NCBI GenBank assembly: GCA_048158365.1
Contig: JBLLNL010000004.1
Length of the DNA stretch: 64,000 nucleotides
Source: Azoarcus_F sp048158365
Lineage (GTDB): Bacteria > Pseudomonadota > Gammaproteobacteria > Burkholderiales > Rhodocyclaceae
Reading direction: 5' to 3' (one strand)
Shown piece by piece: positions 32,862-42,216 of this stretch; the first letter of the stretch is position 1; each line of letters opens with the position of its first letter. The notes beneath the pieces are model-generated. The model searched no databases and was not told the DNA's origin. It worked only from the letters and a program-made list of their open reading frames with translations. A program made the translations under genes and the position numbers.

Positions 32862-34391
32862 ATGAACGTCAAACGCTACTTTGCCGCCACCGCCCGCGAG
32901 GCCTTGCGCGCGTTGAAGGCCGAACTCGGCGCCGATGCGATCGTGTTGTCCAACCGCGCGGTCGAGGGGGGCGTCGAGATCCTCGCGCTACCGGCCGAGG
33001 CGGTCGGCGCGATCGAGGCCAGTGTGCGGGCCTCGGCCCGGGACGCGCTACCCGACGCTGCGAACCCTGCGACGCCGGCCGTGTCGCGAGCGGCGCAGGC
33101 GCATGACGACGACTACACGGTGAGCCTGTCGCCGCGCGCGCGTCCGGCGCCCGATTCGGGGGATGCGGCGCGCACGGCACGCGCCGCCACGCAGACGATT
33201 CGCCCGTTCGAGCCGCCGCGCATCGATCGACCCGCTGCGGGCGCGATGGGCATGCGGGCCTACCCGGTCGATGATCTGGCGGGCATGGATTTCGGCATGT
33301 CGCCGCGCATCGCCGCATCGGCGCCGCAGGCGCGGCCCGGCCGGCCGCCTGTGGACGATGTACCGCCCGCGCACGAATCGCGGTCGCGCGAGCCCGACGC
33401 GGCGCCAGCCCCCGCCCAGCGCGCGGCCGACGACGAGCGGATCCGCGCGCTGCAGGACACCAACACCCAATTGATGACCGAACTTGCCGGCATACGCGGC
33501 ATGATCGAGCGCCAGCTCGCCGGCTTCGCATGGGGGGAGACGCGCCGCAACGCGCCAGCCCGCGCGCAGATCGTCGGGGAGCTGCTGGAGGCGGGGTTCT
33601 CGGCGGTGCTCGCGCGCCAGCTGGCCGAGGCGGTGGACGAGCAGGCCTCGATCGACGAAGCGCACGAGCAGGTGCGTGCCGCGCTCGGGCGCGACTTGCG
33701 CGCCATGTCGTCCGACGCCGACCTGATCGACCAGGGCGGCGTGTATGCGCTGGTCGGGCCCACCGGGGTCGGCAAGACCACGACCACCGCCAAGATCGCG
33801 GCGCGCTGCGTCGTGCGTCACGGCGCCGAGAAGCTCGCGCTGATCACCACCGACGGCTACCGCATCGGCGCGCAGGAGCAGTTGCGCATCTACGGACGCA
33901 TCCTCGGCGTGCCGGTGTTTCCGGTGCGCGATGCGGCCGATCTGCGCCAGACGCTGGCCGAGCTGCGCGGCAAGCACATGGTGCTGATCGATACGGTCGG
34001 CATGAGCCAGCGCGACCGCATGGTCGCGCAGCAGGCCGCGATGCTGACGGGGGCCGGCAACGTGCGCCGCGTATTGCTGCTCAATGCGACGTCGCGCGGC
34101 GACACGCTGGACGACGTGGTCAAGGCCTACCGCGGCCCGGATCTGGCCGGATGCGTGCTGACCAAGGTGGACGAGGCGGCCACGTTGGCCCCGGCGATCG
34201 GGGCCGCGATCACACACGGGCTGGAGGTGCTGTACGTGACCAACGGCCAGCGCGTGCCGGAAGACCTGCACCTGCCCAATCGCAGCTACCTGATGCATCG
34301 CGCGCTGCGCCTGAAGCCCGAGGATTCGCCGTGGCGGTTGAAGGCCGACGAGGCGGCGCTGATGCTGGCCGCGGGCGGAAAGGGGCGCTGA
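32862..34391 (+). CDS. flhF: Flagellar placement GTPase FlhF
   Basis: A 509-aa SRP-type GTPase that sets the position and number of flagella, mostly polar. The N-terminal basic domain begins MNVKRYFAATAREALRAL; a Pro/Ala-rich linker follows; the NG domain has P-loop VGPTGVGKTTTTAK (about 297-310), the switch DTVGMSQRD and TKVDEA. Its presence suggests polar flagellation. Confidence 0.96.
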   Translation: MNVKRYFAATAREALRALKAELGADAIVLSNRAVEGGVEILALPAEAVGAIEASVRASARDALPDAANPATPAVSRAAQAHDDDYTVSLSPRARPAPDSGDAARTARAATQTIRPFEPPRIDRPAAGAMGMRAYPVDDLAGMDFGMSPRIAASAPQARPGRPPVDDVPPAHESRSREPDAAPAPAQRAADDERIRALQDTNTQLMTELAGIRGMIERQLAGFAWGETRRNAPARAQIVGELLEAGFSAVLARQLAEAVDEQASIDEAHEQVRAALGRDLRAMSSDADLIDQGGVYALVGPTGVGKTTTTAKIAARCVVRHGAEKLALITTDGYRIGAQEQLRIYGRILGVPVFPVRDAADLRQTLAELRGKHMVLIDTVGMSQRDRMVAQQAAMLTGAGNVRRVLLLNATSRGDTLDDVVKAYRGPDLAGCVLTKVDEAATLAPAIGAAITHGLEVLYVTNGQRVPEDLHLPNRSYLMHRALRLKPEDSPWRLKADEAALMLAAGGKGR

Positions 34392-34392
34392 C

Positions 34393-35196
34393 ATGATCGA
34401 TTCGATGGAAGACCAGGCGGCCGGCCTGCGCCGCCTGTTCCGCCGCACGCCGCCCACGGTGGTGGCACTCTACGCGGCCGGCGCGCATCGTGCAGCCACC
34501 GCGGTGCAGACCGCGTACCGGATTGCCGGTCAGGCCGAGCGGGTGCTGCTGCTGGACGAGGCGGCCGGTGACGATGCGCTGACCCATGTATTGGATCTGC
34601 CCGATGGCGCCGATCTGCTCGGCGTGCTGGGCGGCAGGCTCCGGGCGCAGGAGCTGATCCAGTCGGTGCCGGGCCTGGTCGGGCTGGTGCCGGTTGGTGC
34701 CGCCGCGCTGGCGTTGCCCCTGCTCGACGATGAAAGGCGCGCACGGCTGGTCGAGGCGCTGCGCAGCCTGCACCGTCATGCCGGCTTCGTGCTGATCCAT
34801 TCGAGCGCCGACGCGGCGGAGGATCCGTCGCCGTTCATCTTCGCTGCGCCGCGTCGGCTGCTGGTGGCCGAGGCGAGCCGCACGGGTGCGACCGAGGCCT
34901 ATCAGGTCATCAAGCGGCTCGCGGCCGCCGGGGCCGGGTCCATGCATGTGGCGGTGTCGCGCGCGCGCGATCGTGCCGACGCGGCGGCCTTCTTCACGAC
35001 GCTGGACGAGCTGGTGCGCAACCATGTCGGCGTGCCGCTCGCCTGGCTGGGCGAGATCGAGCGCGACAACCTCAGCGCCGGCCTGGCCTGCGACGCGGCC
35101 GCGTCGTCGCCGCGCGAGCCCGAGGCCGCCTTTCTGCGCAGGCTCGCGGGGCTCGGCCGGTCGGACTCGAACCTTCAGCCGGGAGGGGCAGGGTAG
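34393..35196 (+). CDS. flhG: FlhG/FleN homologue lacking a recognisable P-loop
   Basis: A 267-aa protein in the FlhG place. The N-terminus retains DQAAGLRRLF (residues 7-16), the segment that stimulates FlhF GTPase. Where MinD-type ATPases have KGGxGKS/T, this has VVALYAAGAHRAATAV, without the lysines and glycines that bind ATP. The rest keeps a MinD-like strand-helix pattern (VLLLDEAAGDD). The frame is intact, so it is probably a working but ATP-independent protein. It is between flhF (1 nt gap) and fliA. Confidence 0.82.
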   Translation: MIDSMEDQAAGLRRLFRRTPPTVVALYAAGAHRAATAVQTAYRIAGQAERVLLLDEAAGDDALTHVLDLPDGADLLGVLGGRLRAQELIQSVPGLVGLVPVGAAALALPLLDDERRARLVEALRSLHRHAGFVLIHSSADAAEDPSPFIFAAPRRLLVAEASRTGATEAYQVIKRLAAAGAGSMHVAVSRARDRADAAAFFTTLDELVRNHVGVPLAWLGEIERDNLSAGLACDAAASSPREPEAAFLRRLAGLGRSDSNLQPGGAG

Positions 35197-35319
35197 CGCG
35201 GCATGACCATGCTCTATTCGCCTCAGGGCCGCCGCGTTCCGGCTGAACCCAGCTCCGCTTCCATCGTGCATAATGGAGGGGTTCGGCGCACCGGCCGCAA
35301 GAAGATTCAGGCGAGATGG

Positions 35320-36084
35320 ATGTACGACTCCGACGGCAATCTTGACAAGGCACATCTGGTCGAAGCCTACGCGCCGCTGGTCAAGCGCATCGCCTACCAC
35401 CTGATGGCCAGGTTGCCCACCAGCGTGCAGGCGGACGACATCATCCAGAACGGCATGCTCGGCCTGCTCGATGCGATCGGCCGCTACGAGGACGGCCTCG
35501 GCGCGCAGTTCGAGACCTATGCGGTGCAACGCATCCGCGGCGCGATGCTGGACGGGTTGCGCGAGGAAGACTGGATGCCACGCAGCGTGCGCCGCGACAT
35601 GCGCCGCATCGAGACCGCGATCACGACGCTCGAGCAGCAGCAGGGCCGTGCGCCGTCCGAGGCCGACATCGCCGAATCGCTGGACATGCCGCTCGCCGAA
35701 TACCAGCGCATGCTGCAGGAGGCACGTGGCCATCAGCTGGTCTATTTCGAGGATTACTCCGAATCAGACGGCGAGGGTTTCTTCGAGCGACACCTGGGCG
35801 ACGAGGACGCCAATCCGCTGGGCCTGCTCGAGGACGCGAACATGCGCAGTACGCTGGTGCGTGCGATCGACGACCTGCCCGAGCGCGAGAAGCTCGTGAT
35901 GGGCCTGTACTACGACGAAGAGCTCAATCTTCGAGAGATCGGCGAGGTGCTGGGCGTATCCGAATCGCGCGTATGCCAGCTGCACAGTCAGGCGGTCGCG
36001 CGGCTACGCGCGCGCATGCGCGACGGCGCCGGCACCCCCGCCGCCACCCCGCGTCGCGGTCGTCCGCCCAAGCGCTCGGCCTGA
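35320..36084 (+). CDS. fliA: Flagellar sigma factor FliA (σ28)
   Basis: A 254-aa σ70-family factor that drives late flagellar genes. Regions: 2 (YAPLVKRIAYHLMARLP, DDIIQNGMLGLLDAIGRYE, FETYAVQRIRGAMLDGLREEDWMPRSVRR), 3, and 4 (ELNLREIGEVLGVSESRVCQLHSQAVARLR). The start MYDSDGNLDK matches the length of relatives; a start at 35203 adds 39 residues and is possible. FlgM in this window is its likely anti-sigma factor. Confidence 0.94.
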   Translation: MYDSDGNLDKAHLVEAYAPLVKRIAYHLMARLPTSVQADDIIQNGMLGLLDAIGRYEDGLGAQFETYAVQRIRGAMLDGLREEDWMPRSVRRDMRRIETAITTLEQQQGRAPSEADIAESLDMPLAEYQRMLQEARGHQLVYFEDYSESDGEGFFERHLGDEDANPLGLLEDANMRSTLVRAIDDLPEREKLVMGLYYDEELNLREIGEVLGVSESRVCQLHSQAVARLRARMRDGAGTPAATPRRGRPPKRSA

Positions 36085-36120
36085 GGCGGTCGGTTCGGGA
36101 TCCCACATCCTCCACCTATT

Positions 36121-36215
36121 CCTCCCCCTTCAAGGGGGAGGCCAGGAGGGGGATGGGTCATGACGACCACCGCCGCACCCCATCCCCACCCCAACCCTCC
36201 CCTTGAAGGGGAGGG
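36121..36215. repeat. Paired G/C-run palindromes between fliA and parC
   Basis: CCTCCCCCTTCAAGGGGGAGG and a mirrored CCCTCCCCTTGAAGGGGAGGG frame a spacer with GGGATGGG/CCCATCCCC. A second copy of this arrangement lies at 43438-43536. This looks like a dispersed intergenic repeat; it may end both convergent transcripts. Confidence 0.8.
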
Positions 36216-36246
36216 CGAAACCGGGGGCGCCACTGGCTCACCCATC

Positions 36247-38592
36247 TCATTGTCGAGTCGATAACCCCTCTGGCTTGATGCTGCGCGCGAGCGCGACGCC
36301 CTTGCGGGCACGGCGGTGGCGCAGGCCTTCGCGCTGTGCCGGCTTGAGTTCCAGCTCGACCGCCTTGCCGCCGCGCCCGAGGCCGCTGACCTTCAGCGTC
36401 GCGTCGTCGGCCGGCACCGCGACCGCGGCGAGCGCCTCGCCGTCGTCCAGCCCCATCACGATCACGCCGCGTCCGCCCGCCTGCACCTTCATCTCGCTGC
36501 GCGGGAACACCAGGATCCGCCCCTTCTCCGACACCGCGGCGATCCAGTTGCCGTTCGCGCGCGCGGGCTCCAGCACCCTCTCGCCCTTTTCCAGCGTCAT
36601 GAAGGCCTTGCCGGCGCGCTGCCGGCTGGTCGCATTGGCCAGCGCGCAGATGAAGCCGTAGCCGCCCGAACTGGCGAACAGCCATTGGCTGTCCGGCGTG
36701 GCCGACACGACGCGGGCGAGCTTGCCGCCGTCCTGGAACTCGGCCAGCGTCGTGATCGGGGCGCCGTCGCCGCGACCGCCGGGCAACTCCGCGACCTTCA
36801 CGGTATAGGCGCGGCCGCGCGTGTCGATGACGACCAGCGGCCAGGTCGTGCGGGTCTCGATGACCGCGAACGCATGGTCGCCGGCCTTGTACGCGACGCT
36901 CTCGGGGGCGATGCCATGGCCCTGGCGGGTGCGGATCCAGCCATTGCGCGACAGGATCACGGTGACCGGTTCGTCCGGCACGCTGATCTCGGCCGGCGCG
37001 ACCGGCGCGACCGTCTCGATGACGGTGCGGCGCGCGTCGCCGAACTTCTTCGCGTCGTCGCGGATCTCCTTCAGGATCAGCCGGGTCATCGCGGCACGGC
37101 TGTCGAGGATGTGCTGCAGGCCCTCGCGCTCCTCGCGCAGTTCGGCCAGTTCCTTCTCGATCCTGAAGCCTTCCAGGCGGGCCAGCTGGCGCAGCCGGAT
37201 CTCGAGGATGTCCTCGGCCTGCACGTCGCTGAGACCGAAGGCGGCGATCAGCGCCGGCTTGGGTTCGTCCGACTCGCGAATGACGCGGATCACTTCCTCG
37301 ATGCTGAGGAACGCGATCATGCGGCCTTCGAGGATGTGGATGCGGCGGTCCACCTCGGACAGCCGGTGGCGGGTGCGGCGCTCGACCGTCACATAGCGGA
37401 AGTCGATCCATTCGCGCAGGATCTGGACCAGGTTCTTCTGCTGCGGCCGGCCGTCGCGACCGATCATGGTCATGTTGATCGAGGCCGATGTCTCCAGCGC
37501 GGTGTGCGCGAGCAGTACCGCCATGAACTCGTCGCGGCTCTGACGGCTGGAGCGCGGTTCGAGCACGATGCGCACCGGCGCCTTGTCCGATGACTCGTCG
37601 CGCACCACGTCGAGCACGCCGAGCACCAGCTGCTTCAGGTTCTTCTGCTCCTGCGACACGTCCTTCTTGCCGGCGCGCGGCTGCGGATTGGTCAGCGCCT
37701 CGATCTCGGACAGTACCTGCGCGGTCGATACGCCGTGCGGCAGTTGGTCGATGACGACCCGCCACTGGCCGCGCGCGAGCTCCTCGACATGCCAGCGCGC
37801 GCGCAGCCGCAGGGATCCGCGCCCGCTCGTGTACGCGTCGCGGATCGCGTCGGCCGTAGAGATCAGCTGGCCGCCGCCCGGGTAGTCCGGGCCGGGCAGC
37901 AGCGGCAGGATCTCGTCCAGGCCGGCGTCCGGATTGCGGATCAGGTGGCAGGTCGCCTCGGCGACTTCGGTGAGGTTGTGCGGCGGGATCTCGGTGGCCA
38001 TGCCGACCGCGATGCCGGAGGCGCCGTTGAGCAGCACGAAGGGCAGGCGCGCCGGCAGGAACTGCGGCTCGTGGAAGGCGCCGTCGTAGTTGGGCAGGAA
38101 ATCCACGGTGCCGCGGTCGATCTCGGCCAGCAGCAGCTCGGCGATCGGTGTCAGCCGGCATTCGGTGTAACGCATCGCGGCGGCCGAGTCGCCGTCGCGC
38201 GAACCGAAGTTGCCCTGGCCGTCGACCAGCGGATAGCGCAGCGAGAAGTCCTGCGCGACCCGCACCATCGCGTCGTACACCGACGTGTCGCCGTGCGGAT
38301 GGTACTTGCCGATCACGTCGCCGACCACGCGTGCCGACTTGACGTGCTTGGACGTGGCCGACAGGCGCATCTCGTTCATCGCATACAGGATGCGGCGCTG
38401 CACCGGCTTGAGCCCGTCCTCGACCTGCGGCAGCGCGCGCGAGCGCACCACGCTCATCGCATAGGCGAGATAGGCCCGCTCGGCGAACTGGTCCAGCGGC
38501 AGCGCGTCGTCGAAGCCGTTGGCGGCGGGGGGCAGGTCGTCGGGTGGGGGAGGGGGCCTGAAGTCGAAGAGGCCTTGTGTGTGTGTAGTCAT
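36247..38592 (-). CDS. parC: DNA topoisomerase IV subunit A
   Basis: A 781-aa enzyme that decatenates sister chromosomes with ParE. The catalytic tyrosine is Tyr142 (AMRYTECRL); the winged-helix region with KYHPHGDTSVYDAMVRMAQ-like residues precedes it. The C-terminal DNA-wrapping β-propeller is present. The ATG overlaps the vapC stop as ATGA, so parC is translationally coupled to a toxin gene. Confidence 0.95.
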   Translation of the reverse strand: MTTHTQGLFDFRPPPPPDDLPPAANGFDDALPLDQFAERAYLAYAMSVVRSRALPQVEDGLKPVQRRILYAMNEMRLSATSKHVKSARVVGDVIGKYHPHGDTSVYDAMVRVAQDFSLRYPLVDGQGNFGSRDGDSAAAMRYTECRLTPIAELLLAEIDRGTVDFLPNYDGAFHEPQFLPARLPFVLLNGASGIAVGMATEIPPHNLTEVAEATCHLIRNPDAGLDEILPLLPGPDYPGGGQLISTADAIRDAYTSGRGSLRLRARWHVEELARGQWRVVIDQLPHGVSTAQVLSEIEALTNPQPRAGKKDVSQEQKNLKQLVLGVLDVVRDESSDKAPVRIVLEPRSSRQSRDEFMAVLLAHTALETSASINMTMIGRDGRPQQKNLVQILREWIDFRYVTVERRTRHRLSEVDRRIHILEGRMIAFLSIEEVIRVIRESDEPKPALIAAFGLSDVQAEDILEIRLRQLARLEGFRIEKELAELREEREGLQHILDSRAAMTRLILKEIRDDAKKFGDARRTVIETVAPVAPAEISVPDEPVTVILSRNGWIRTRQGHGIAPESVAYKAGDHAFAVIETRTTWPLVVIDTRGRAYTVKVAELPGGRGDGAPITTLAEFQDGGKLARVVSATPDSQWLFASSGGYGFICALANATSRQRAGKAFMTLEKGERVLEPARANGNWIAAVSEKGRILVFPRSEMKVQAGGRGVIVMGLDDGEALAAVAVPADDATLKVSGLGRGGKAVELELKPAQREGLRHRRARKGVALARSIKPEGLSTRQ

Positions 38593-39029
38593 GTGGCGGA
38601 AAGATACGGTGCAGGGGGTTCGTTCAGCAGAGGTTGGGCCCAGTCTTCGAGCGGTAGTCCGGGTACCCGTGCGAACTCACGGGTGTTGTTGGTGACCAGT
38701 GTGCACCCTCGCTGCAACGCGTGAGCGGCAATCTGGAGATCCATCGCACCAATCGGTGTGCCAGCGCGTTGAAGGTCTGCGCGGAGTTGCGCATAGCGCC
38801 AGATCACCGAGTCATCGAACGAGGCGATTTCGAGTGGCAGCAAGAAGGTCTCCAGCGCAGCCCGGTTGCGTGCCGAGCCACTCTTCGCGACGCCAAAGGC
38901 CAGTTCGCAGGCAGTGACGACAGAAATGCCGATATCGCCGACCGGGTGTTGTTCGAAGCGTGTGCGCACATGCGCCGGACGCCGGTTGATCAGGTAGATG
39001 CAGATGTTCGTGTCGAGCATCCACCTCAC
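38589..39029 (-). CDS. vapC: VapC-type PIN-domain RNase toxin
   Basis: A 146-aa PIN nuclease. Acidic residues expected at the active site: D6 (LDTNICIYL), E42 (ACELAFG) and D97 (IGAMDLQIAAHA), with the C-terminal TNNTREFARVPGL typical of VapC. Cleaves RNA, often initiator tRNA, in related systems. It overlaps vapB by 4 nt and parC by 4 nt. Confidence 0.93.
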   Translation of the reverse strand: MRWMLDTNICIYLINRRPAHVRTRFEQHPVGDIGISVVTACELAFGVAKSGSARNRAALETFLLPLEIASFDDSVIWRYAQLRADLQRAGTPIGAMDLQIAAHALQRGCTLVTNNTREFARVPGLPLEDWAQPLLNEPPAPYLSAT

Positions 39030-39256
39030 GGCAGGATTTCCTCGCGCTCCGCTTGCGTCAGCTGTTCGCGTTCCATGGTGAAGCCGGGTTCGAACTGATC
39101 GAGCGCGTCGAACAGCGTGCCCCAGCCGTGACGGGGTAGCAGAACGACCGCATCGCCGACGCGCTTGATGAAGACCTCATCGCCATCGAAGCGGAATTCC
39201 TTGGGCAAACGTACCGCCTGGCTGCGGCCCGTGACGAAGAGTTTTGCGGTGTCCAT
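39026..39256 (-). CDS. vapB: VapB-type antitoxin (AbrB/SpoVT fold)
   Basis: A 76-aa protein: MDTAKLFVTGRSQAVRLPKEFRF is the swapped-hairpin DNA-binding domain of VapB/MazE antitoxins, with an acidic toxin-binding tail (TQAEREEILP). ATG 39256 is preferred to the longer frame at 39307, which crosses the operator. It would neutralise VapC and repress its own promoter. Confidence 0.92.
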   Translation of the reverse strand: MDTAKLFVTGRSQAVRLPKEFRFDGDEVFIKRVGDAVVLLPRHGWGTLFDALDQFEPGFTMEREQLTQAEREEILP

Positions 39257-39280
39257 GGGCGTCTCCTGGTGATGACTACC

Positions 39281-39295
39281 GTGAGTATATATCAC
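39281..39295 (-). promoter_or_regulatory. vapB operator/promoter
   Basis: GTGAGTATATATCAC, an imperfect palindrome of GTGA/TCAC arms around an AT core, 25 nt upstream of vapB. The TATATA can serve as a -10 box overlapped by the repressor site. Confidence 0.55.
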
Positions 39296-39340
39296 GCCGC
39301 ATATCATTGGTAGGTATCCGTCGCGATCGATTGCCCGAGA

Positions 39341-41314
39341 TCAGACATCCGCCTCGACCGAGTCGCCCTTGGCCTCCATCCAGGCCCGCCGGCCGGACGC
39401 CTCGCCCTTGCCCATCAGCAGCGTGAACATGCGCAGGGTGTCCTCGATCGCGTCCGGTCGCACGCGCACCGGCTGCACGCGCCGGGTGGCCGGGTCCATC
39501 GTGGTTTCGCGCAGCTGCTCCGGGTTCATCTCGCCCAGGCCCTTGAAGCGGCCGATCTCGATCGCGTCCGGCCTGAAGCCTTCGGCCTCGAAGCGATCGC
39601 GCATCGCGGCGAGTTCCCCGTCGTCCAGCGCATACAGGCGCCGGGCAGGGCGCTTCTTGCCCTGGGCGGGCACGTCGATCCGGTACAGCGGGGGCTGCGC
39701 GACGTAGATGTGGCCCTGCTCGATCAGTTTCGGGAAGTGCCGGAAGAACAGCGTCAGCAACAGCGTCTGGATATGGGCGCCGTCCACGTCCGCGTCCGAC
39801 ATGATGATGACCTTGCCGTAGCGCAGGCCGGAAAGATCCGGGTCGCTGCCCAGTTCGTGCGCGTCCACGCCGAGCGCGACCGCGATGTCGTGGATCTCGG
39901 CGTTGGCGAGCAGCCGGTTCGGATCGACCTCCCACGCGTTCTGCACCTTGCCGCGCAGCGGCAGAATGGCCTGGGTCTCCTTGTTGCGCGCCATCTTGGC
40001 CGAACCGCCTGCGGAGTCACCCTCGACCAGGAAGAGTTCGTTGTCGGCGATGTCCTCGGACTCGCAGTCGGACAGTTTGCCCGGCAACACCGCGACGCCC
40101 GAGGTCTTCTTCTTCTCGACCTTCTGCGCGCTGCGCTGGCGCGCCAGCGCCTGCCGGATCGACAGTTCGGCGATCGCGCGGCCGGCCTCGACATGGTTGT
40201 TCAGCCAGATCTCGAACGGGTCGCGGATGTGGCTGGAGACCAGCTTGACCGCTTCGCGCGAGTTCAGCTTCTCCTTGACCTGGCCCTGGAACTGCGGATC
40301 GAGCAGGCGCGCGGACAGCACGAAGCTCATGCGCCCGCACACGTCCTCCTGCTGCAGCTTGACGCCGCGCGGCAGCAGCGTGTGGTGGTCGATGAAGGCC
40401 TTGATCGCATCGAACACGCCGGCGCGCAGACCGGACTCGTGCGTGCCGCCGGCTACGGTCGGGATCAGGTTGACATAGGATTCACCGGCGACCGGGGTCT
40501 CGAACCAGCCGATCGCCCAGCCTGCACCTTCGCCAGCTGCGAAGCTCGGGTCGTCCTTGCCGGCATAGCTTTCGCCGGTGTAGATCGGCGCGACCGGTTC
40601 CAGGTCGCCGGAGACCTCGCGCAGATAGCCTGACAGGCCCTCGGGATAGGTCCAGGTCTTGACCAGCGCCGGCCCGCTGGCCTGCTCGGTCTCCAGCTTG
40701 ACCGACACGCCGGGCAGCAGCACGGCCTTGCTGCGCAGCAGGCGCTCCAGTTCCGGCGTCGGCACGCGCGGCGAGTCGAAGTACTTCGGGTCCGGCCAGA
40801 CCCGCACGCGCGTGCCCGACTGGCGCCCGCATTCGCCCTCGTCGCGCAGGGCCCCGATCTGTTCGCCGCCATGGCTGAAGTCGATCCGGTGGATCCGGCC
40901 TTCGCGCTTCACCTCGACCTCGACCCGGGTCGACAGCGCATTGGTCACCGCCACGCCGACGCCGTGCAGGCCGCCCGAGAACGCATAGGCGCTGTTGCCC
41001 TCGCGCTTGTCGAACTTGCCGCCGGCATGGAGCCGGGTATAGGCCAGCACCACCACCGGCACGCCTTCCTCGGCATGCAGCCCGACCGGAATGCCGCGAC
41101 CGTCGTCGGCGATCGTCACCGAGCCGTCCAGATGCAGCGTCACATGAATCTTCTTCGCGAACCCGCCGAGCGCCTCGTCGGCGGCGTTGTCGATGACTTC
41201 CTGGACGATGTGGGCGGGTGAGTCGGTGCGGGTATACATGCCCGGGCGTTCGCGCACCGGCTCCAGCCCCTTCAGGACCCGGAACGAGGATTCGTCGTAG
41301 TGCTTGCCTGTCAT
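39341..41314 (-). CDS. parE: DNA topoisomerase IV subunit B
   Basis: A 657-aa GHKL ATPase subunit. Motifs: EVIDNAADEALGG (Mg-binding Asn), TIADDGRGIPVG, SGGLHGVGVAVTNALS (ATP lid), and the TOPRIM EGDSAGGSAKMARN with the later DADVDGAHI metal site. ATG 41314 gives the full-length protein. vapBC lies between it and parC, separating the two subunits. Confidence 0.95.
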   Translation of the reverse strand: MTGKHYDESSFRVLKGLEPVRERPGMYTRTDSPAHIVQEVIDNAADEALGGFAKKIHVTLHLDGSVTIADDGRGIPVGLHAEEGVPVVVLAYTRLHAGGKFDKREGNSAYAFSGGLHGVGVAVTNALSTRVEVEVKREGRIHRIDFSHGGEQIGALRDEGECGRQSGTRVRVWPDPKYFDSPRVPTPELERLLRSKAVLLPGVSVKLETEQASGPALVKTWTYPEGLSGYLREVSGDLEPVAPIYTGESYAGKDDPSFAAGEGAGWAIGWFETPVAGESYVNLIPTVAGGTHESGLRAGVFDAIKAFIDHHTLLPRGVKLQQEDVCGRMSFVLSARLLDPQFQGQVKEKLNSREAVKLVSSHIRDPFEIWLNNHVEAGRAIAELSIRQALARQRSAQKVEKKKTSGVAVLPGKLSDCESEDIADNELFLVEGDSAGGSAKMARNKETQAILPLRGKVQNAWEVDPNRLLANAEIHDIAVALGVDAHELGSDPDLSGLRYGKVIIMSDADVDGAHIQTLLLTLFFRHFPKLIEQGHIYVAQPPLYRIDVPAQGKKRPARRLYALDDGELAAMRDRFEAEGFRPDAIEIGRFKGLGEMNPEQLRETTMDPATRRVQPVRVRPDAIEDTLRMFTLLMGKGEASGRRAWMEAKGDSVEADV

Positions 41315-41437
41315 GGATGTCCGTTGCGTGAGGGTTGTGTTCTTGGTCGGCGCACAAGGATACCCGCTGAGGTCGGAACTCGCATCCCTTCACGGACCGA
41401 GGCGGGTCAAGCGCAGGAAGGACGAAGCATGAAACCG

Positions 41438-41628
41438 CGGTCCGGGGAGCGGGGCGGCCCGCGCGGCTCCGACGGCCGCTCGCGCTGCCGCTGTAGGGCG
41501 CGCTTCGCTGCGATCCCTGAACTCGCGCTTCGCGCTCAGACAGCAGGGATCGCGGCCGCTACGCGCGCCAACAGCGGCATGCGCTCGGGCCGAGTCGCCG
41601 CGCGGGCCGCCCCGCTCCCCGGACCGCT
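41438..41628. repeat. 191-bp near-palindrome with 30-bp perfect arms
   Basis: Arms 41438-41467 and 41599-41628 are exact inverted repeats (30/30). The stem goes on imperfectly inward, and an exact GCGATCCCTG/CAGGGATCGC pair (41511-41520/41545-41554) closes the centre. It fills most of the 423-nt gap between parE and flgN. No ORF with coding character is visible. It could form a cruciform or long RNA hairpin, or be a MITE. Confidence 0.85.
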
Positions 41629-41737
41629 ACGCCGTGCCGTGTTCATGCGATTGCTGGCGCTCGCGGACAGCCTGTGCCGACCGACGGATGTCGGGGACCA
41701 GAAGATCAAAGGCGGACTGGCGCTTTCTCGAAGGGGG

Positions 41738-42214
41738 TCAGGCGCTGCCGAGATGCCGCCCACGCCCGGTCGGGCGCGCGACGCCGGCCGCGTCGTAGAG
41801 CTGGGGCTGGTCGGCGGCGGCGAGCAGTACCGACAGCGCCGCCTGATTGTGCTGCATGCGTTCGACGATCAGTTTGCCGTTGATGTCGTTGCGCGAGCGC
41901 GCTTCGCCGGCGAGTTCCAGAATCGTGTCCCAGTTGGCCAGCGTTTCCGGTAGCGATGCGCACAATGCACGGACCGACTCGTCGGAGTTCGCCAGACCCT
42001 GCCGTCCGAGCAACTGCGCCCGGGTGTCGTGCTGACGCTGCAGCTGATGATAGAGCTCCGTCTTTTCGCGGGTCAGGTTGAGCAGACCCTCCGTGTCGCC
42101 GGCGATCAGCAAGGCCTCCTCGCGCACGAGCAGGGCCACGAAGGCGCGCATCATCCCGACTTCGGTCTCGATCAGATGCGCGAGGCGGGCAAGCAGGTTG
42201 GTCGGCAGGGACAT
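41738..42214 (-). CDS. flgN: Flagellar export chaperone FlgN
   Basis: A 158-aa mostly α-helical protein with a coiled-coil-like region (LIETEVGMMRAFVALLVREEALL...REKTELYHQL), typical of FlgN, the chaperone for hook-filament junction proteins FlgK and FlgL. It starts 2 nt after the flgM stop. Confidence 0.88.
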   Translation of the reverse strand: MSLPTNLLARLAHLIETEVGMMRAFVALLVREEALLIAGDTEGLLNLTREKTELYHQLQRQHDTRAQLLGRQGLANSDESVRALCASLPETLANWDTILELAGEARSRNDINGKLIVERMQHNQAALSVLLAAADQPQLYDAAGVARPTGRGRHLGSA

Positions 42215-42216
42215 GC

